DNA of 8,938 nucleotides from Bdellovibrionales bacterium (GTDB taxonomy: Bacteria; Bdellovibrionota; Bdellovibrionia; Bdellovibrionales; UBA1609), in assembly GCA_026648125.1 (NCBI GenBank), contig JAPKGD010000042.1:1-8938 (forward strand). The letters are read 5' to 3'. Below, piece by piece: positions 6,243 to 8,938 of the stretch; the stretch's first letter is position 1; each line of letters opens with the position of its first letter. The notes under the pieces were generated by a model. The model did no database searches and was not told the DNA's origin. It saw nothing but the letters and a program-made list of their open reading frames with translations. The translations under genes were made by a program, and so were the position numbers.

Positions 6243-7138
6243 GGGTTCTCCTTGTCGAGACGAAGGCTCAGCTCTTTTAAGTATGGCGCAAGTTCTTTCT
6301 TCAGGTCGGGGCGATCCAGCGCAAGCTCGATATTTGCTTGTAAATACCCAAGGCGATCCCCGGCATCAAATCTTCTCGCTATAACTTTTGTTGCAAGGAG
6401 GCCCTCATTTTGAGCGAGCTTTACCATGGCATCGGTGAGCTGAATTTCACCGTTCTTGCCAGGTTTTGCATTTTCCAAATATTTAAAAATGGCACCGCTA
6501 AAAGCATATCGTCCCGGCAATGCGAGCGTCGTGGGCGCTTCTTGAGGCGAGGGCTTTTCAATCACATCTTTTACGCGAATGAGGCCATGACCTTGATCTT
6601 CTCCAGCGATGATTCCGTATTTACTCACCTCGGATTTTGGGACATCCATCACCGCGACCACGCTTTTTCCCTCTCGATCAAAATGAGCGGCGAGTTGGCC
6701 AATCGCGGACGGTGTATTGGGTTCTGAAATCATAATTTCATCGCCGAGCAGAAGCGCAAAGGGCTCATCTCCCACAACACTGCGGGAGGCGTAAACGGCA
6801 TGCCCCAATCCAAGGGGAACTTTTTGTCGGACACTGATTATGTTGGCGAGGTCTTTGAGCCGACGCACAGTCTCAAGCAAGTCCTCTTTTTGGCCACGCT
6901 CCAAGGTCGCTTCGAGTTCATAAGACGTATCAAAAAAATCTTCGATCGCGCCTTTACCCCGCCCTTGAATGAGAACGATGTCCTCAATCCCGGCGGCCAC
7001 GGCTTCTTCGACGACGTAAAGAAGTATGGGTTTGTCCACAATTGTCAGCATCTCCTTGGGAACTGATTTTGTGGCGGGCAAGAATCGAGTGCCGAGGCCG
7101 GCGGCTGGAATGACGGCTTTGCGAATAGAAGTCTTCAT
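6239..7138 (-). CDS. galU: UTP--glucose-1-phosphate uridylyltransferase (UDP-glucose pyrophosphorylase)
   Basis: GalU makes UDP-glucose and pyrophosphate from UTP and glucose-1-phosphate, supplying glucosyl donors for LPS, capsule and other glycans. Counting from the chosen start (299 residues), the nucleotide-binding loop PAAGLGTRFLPATKSVPKEM is at 11-30. QKVPLGLGHAV (105-115), ALLLGDE (128-134), YGIIAGE (174-180), IEKP (193-196), GRYAFSGAIF (209-218), NGEIQLTDAM (229-238) and RRFDAGDRLGY (255-265) follow, all as in the bacterial GalU family. The ATG at 7138 places the protein where GalU normally begins. The ATG at 7144 (two residues longer) is about equally good. An in-frame ATG at 7228 would add 30 residues not typical of the family. 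None of the three has a clear SD. It is probably the first gene of the minus-strand operon, with a 96-nt gap to the divergent hydrolase gene. Confidence 0.95.
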   Translation of the reverse strand: MKTSIRKAVIPAAGLGTRFLPATKSVPKEMLTIVDKPILLYVVEEAVAAGIEDIVLIQGRGKGAIEDFFDTSYELEATLERGQKEDLLETVRRLKDLANIISVRQKVPLGLGHAVYASRSVVGDEPFALLLGDEIMISEPNTPSAIGQLAAHFDREGKSVVAVMDVPKSEVSKYGIIAGEDQGHGLIRVKDVIEKPSPQEAPTTLALPGRYAFSGAIFKYLENAKPGKNGEIQLTDAMVKLAQNEGLLATKVIARRFDAGDRLGYLQANIELALDRPDLKKELAPYLKELSLRLDKENP

Positions 7139-7199
7139 GGACATTGAGAAAACCACAGGCCCAGTTTGATGGCAAGTGTCACGGCCCAGGTTTACACCG

Positions 7200-7228
7200 T
7201 TGTTCAGCGCGAAATTTCTGCGTAGCAT
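7200..7228 (+). promoter_or_regulatory. Candidate promoter for the plus-strand hydrolase gene
   Basis: TTGTTC (7200-7205) and TAGCAT (7223-7228) are separated by 17 nt, matching the -35 and -10 consensus at three and four positions of six. A transcript starting about 7 nt downstream would begin at or next to the ATG at 7235. The message would then be leaderless, or would have about 15 nt of leader if the ATG at 7250 is used. The match is weak; support comes from its place in the only divergent gap and from the lack of an SD before either ATG. Confidence 0.25.
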
Positions 7229-7234
7229 GAATTA

Positions 7235-8212
7235 ATGAGCCGCGGAAACATGACTGTAAAGCTATGGGGCGTAAGAGGATCGATTCCGAGGCCCGAAATA
7301 CCCTCGCAGCTTCATAGCCGTATCGGAAAAATAATTGAAGAATATGCAGCAAGCGGCCAAGCCGTAAAAGATTTTGTTGCAAAGATGTCTTTGCCTCTCG
7401 TCGGGGGGTTTGGCGGTAACACAACCTGCGTCACCGTGCGTTCGGCAGAAGATCTGATTGTGATAGACGCAGGAAGCGGTCTAAGAGAACTGGGAACCAC
7501 ACTCCTTTCTGGCCCTCTCGGGCGTGGTGAAGGAGAGGCGCATATTCTATTTACCCATTTCCACTGGGATCATGTGATTGGTTTGCCCTTTTTTGTACCC
7601 ATTTTCATCCCTGGAAATCGGATTCACTTTTATGCGGTACAACCGGAGCTTGAGGAAGTGGTCAGGCTGCTCTTCACACGCCCCTACTTTCCCGTCGATT
7701 TCTCAGAGCTTCCTTCGCAGATTGAATTTCATCCGCTCACTCCGCGCGGAAAGGTGCCGTTACGTGGATTTGAGGTGACTCCCTATCAGCTCGATCATCC
7801 AGATCCGTGCTGGGGATACAGGATCGAAAGAGGTGGGAGTGCCTATGCGCATTGTGTAGATACAGAGTGCGTGAGGCTGTCTCGAGAGGAGATGGGAGCA
7901 GACCTTCCTTTATATACAAATGCAGACCTCATGTTGTTTGATGCCCAGTACACGCTGACAGAAATGGTAGACAAGGCGAATTGGGGTCACGCGATGGCGG
8001 GTGCGGGGCTTGATATTGCGTTGAGAGAAAAAGTAAAAAAAGTTTGGTTTGTGCACCATGATCCCTATGCCACCAATGACAAGATTGCCTCAGCGGAAAG
8101 CCAGGCGAAGAGTTACTTTGAAAGCAGGGTCAAGGAGCTCAATGCTCAAGGAGAAAAAACTCAGCCTGTGGACTGGAGCTTCGCCATAGAAGGAATGGAA
8201 GCTACGATCTGA
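7235..8212 (+). CDS. MBL-fold metallo-hydrolase
   Basis: The 325-residue protein is a metallo-beta-lactamase-fold hydrolase likely to use two metal ions. Visible elements are KLWGVRGSIPRP (residues 9-20), GGFGGNTTCV (57-66), VIDAGSGLREL (76-86), and the HxHxDH metal motif THFHWDH (His108, His110, Asp112, His113). LDHPDPCWGYRI (186-197, His188), a bridging Asp209, the DAQYT motif (236-240), WGH (250-252) and VHHDP (273-277) follow. This layout with a late histidine motif matches stand-alone MBL hydrolases related to phosphodiesterase/RNase Z-like enzymes, not antibiotic beta-lactamases. The substrate is unknown; a cyclic nucleotide is one possibility. There is no signal peptide, so it is probably cytoplasmic. 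Start is uncertain: ATG at 7235 or at 7250 (five residues shorter, nearer the usual family start); neither has a clear SD. Its 3' end overlaps the opposite-strand receiver gene by 52 nt. Confidence 0.85.
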   Translation: MSRGNMTVKLWGVRGSIPRPEIPSQLHSRIGKIIEEYAASGQAVKDFVAKMSLPLVGGFGGNTTCVTVRSAEDLIVIDAGSGLRELGTTLLSGPLGRGEGEAHILFTHFHWDHVIGLPFFVPIFIPGNRIHFYAVQPELEEVVRLLFTRPYFPVDFSELPSQIEFHPLTPRGKVPLRGFEVTPYQLDHPDPCWGYRIERGGSAYAHCVDTECVRLSREEMGADLPLYTNADLMLFDAQYTLTEMVDKANWGHAMAGAGLDIALREKVKKVWFVHHDPYATNDKIASAESQAKSYFESRVKELNAQGEKTQPVDWSFAIEGMEATI

Positions 8213-8934
8213 TGTGATGGGATAAAGGCCGTTGGTTGATTGCTCGCGAGCCATTCAGAATATTTCTTACAATGTTCAGCCTTAAGATAAATAAATTCGA
8301 TTCCAACCTCTTCTCCATTTGCGGAGGGGCGTCGCCAGCGGACTTGTCCAAAACCTTGAAGATCGAAATCACCCAGTTGAAGTTCGAGTGCGATCAGCCC
8401 ACCGACGTCGGGGCACTTTGCGTTGGCTGTTACCGAGGTGAAGCCGCCACGTCCCAGTGCAAACTGTCCCGACTTGTGGGCAATCTCCAAAGAGGGATAT
8501 GAAACTTTTAAAGTTTCTGAGGGAACTGTGTATGGGGGATAGCGCAGCTTCTCTTCCGTCGAAAGTAATGAGGATCTAACGAGGTTAAGGAGATTTCTCG
8601 CGTCAAAGGGCTTTTCAAGAGCTCCATCAGCACCAAGAGCTAAGGCTTCTTCGATGCTTTGAGATCCCTTGTCGGCCAAAAAATAAAGGCGAGGCCATTC
8701 GGGGTGAACTTTTCGGCACCGACTGATCAATTCCAATCCAGATACCTTGGCCAGTTTGAGGTTAGCGACAACAATTTTAATGGCTGAATCGGAGCAAATG
8801 AGTTGCCATGCTTGTTCACCGTCAGAAGCAATGAGAGTTTTAAAGCCAAAAATGGAAAAGCGTTCCGCCAGCATGTCACGAATGGCATGATCAGAGTCGA
8901 CCACAAGAATGCGGACCTGGCGTGGACTAATCAT
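8161..8934 (-). CDS. Degenerate receiver domain fused to a PilZ-like domain
   Basis: Residues 7-122 form a response-regulator receiver: VRILVVDSDHAIRDML, a VSGLEL helix start (64-69), and the KPF motif with Lys108. The phosphoacceptor Asp is Asn58 (codon AAC at 8763-8761). The switch Thr/Ser position is Ala87, and the second acidic-pocket residue is Ser14. Phosphorylation by a histidine kinase is therefore unlikely, and I call it a pseudo-receiver. Residues about 140-225 fit a Myxococcus-type PilZ barrel: ALGRGGFTSV (159-168), ALELQLG (182-188), GFGQVRWRRP (194-203) and EVGIEFIYL (209-217). The RxxxR and D/NxSxxG c-di-GMP motifs are not evident, so ligand binding is doubtful. A 40-residue C-terminal tail follows. 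The ATG at 8934 is 4 nt from the window edge. No upstream context is visible, so the true start could be further out. Confidence 0.8.
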   Translation of the reverse strand: MISPRQVRILVVDSDHAIRDMLAERFSIFGFKTLIASDGEQAWQLICSDSAIKIVVANLKLAKVSGLELISRCRKVHPEWPRLYFLADKGSQSIEEALALGADGALEKPFDARNLLNLVRSSLLSTEEKLRYPPYTVPSETLKVSYPSLEIAHKSGQFALGRGGFTSVTANAKCPDVGGLIALELQLGDFDLQGFGQVRWRRPSANGEEVGIEFIYLKAEHCKKYSEWLASNQPTAFIPSHQIVASIPSMAKLQSTG

Positions 8935-8938
8935 CGTT

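Noticed and set aside
7139..7228. 30-residue N-terminal extension of galU from the ATG at 7228
   Set aside because: GalU proteins normally begin just before the AVIPAAGLGTRF motif. The extension has no family-like sequence and no SD, and it would fill the divergent promoter region.
8236..8502. 88-codon plus-strand frame antisense to the pseudo-receiver gene
   Set aside because: It lies opposite the PilZ-like coding region, shows no domain pattern, and is best explained by the real gene on the other strand.
1..8938. A mobile, defence or CRISPR-type system
   Set aside because: There are no direct-repeat arrays, terminal inverted repeats, recombinases, nucleases or toxin-antitoxin pairs. PriA and the MBL hydrolase are explained as housekeeping genes.

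Overview
This 8.9 kb window comes from a Gram-negative chromosome. It looks like an ordinary housekeeping neighbourhood, not a mobile or defence island. I see no transposase, integrase, CRISPR array, tRNA, rRNA or phage gene. Base composition looks close to balanced and even throughout. The mix of genes (an S2 protein with a long C-terminal tail, a zinc-ribbon plus CFI-box protein, an exported LolA-like protein, and a receiver fused to a Myxococcus-type PilZ-like domain) suggests a Bdellovibrio-like or other delta-proteobacterial lineage. That placement is inference only.

Layout. From about 7.1 kb down to position 1, seven genes run on the minus strand. In transcription order they are galU (UDP-glucose pyrophosphorylase), an exported beta-rich protein of unknown function, priA (replication restart helicase), a zinc-ribbon/CFI-box protein, an FAD-dependent oxidoreductase, rpsB (ribosomal protein S2) and the first 41 codons of tsf (EF-Ts). 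galU/exported gene and exported gene/priA each overlap by 4 nt (ATGA). The CFI-box and oxidoreductase genes are 4 nt apart. The first five genes therefore look like one translationally coupled operon. A 162-nt gap with a strong bulged hairpin precedes rpsB, which probably starts its own unit with tsf.

Divergent from galU on the plus strand is a metallo-beta-lactamase-fold hydrolase with complete metal ligands. It converges on, and overlaps by 52 nt, a minus-strand gene at the right edge. That gene encodes a receiver domain without its phosphorylatable aspartate, followed by a PilZ-like domain without the usual c-di-GMP-binding arginines.

Working together. rpsB-tsf supply translation. priA restarts stalled forks, galU feeds UDP-glucose to envelope glycans, and the exported protein probably acts in the periplasm. 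Nothing in the sequence links the oxidoreductase, the CFI-box protein and the hydrolase to one pathway. The points most worth a second look are the double-degenerate receiver/PilZ protein, the rpsB leader hairpin, the hairpin placing the rpsB stop codon in a GUAA tetraloop, the extra 85-residue tail on S2, and the uncharacterised CFI-box protein. I did not find a clear new multi-gene system.
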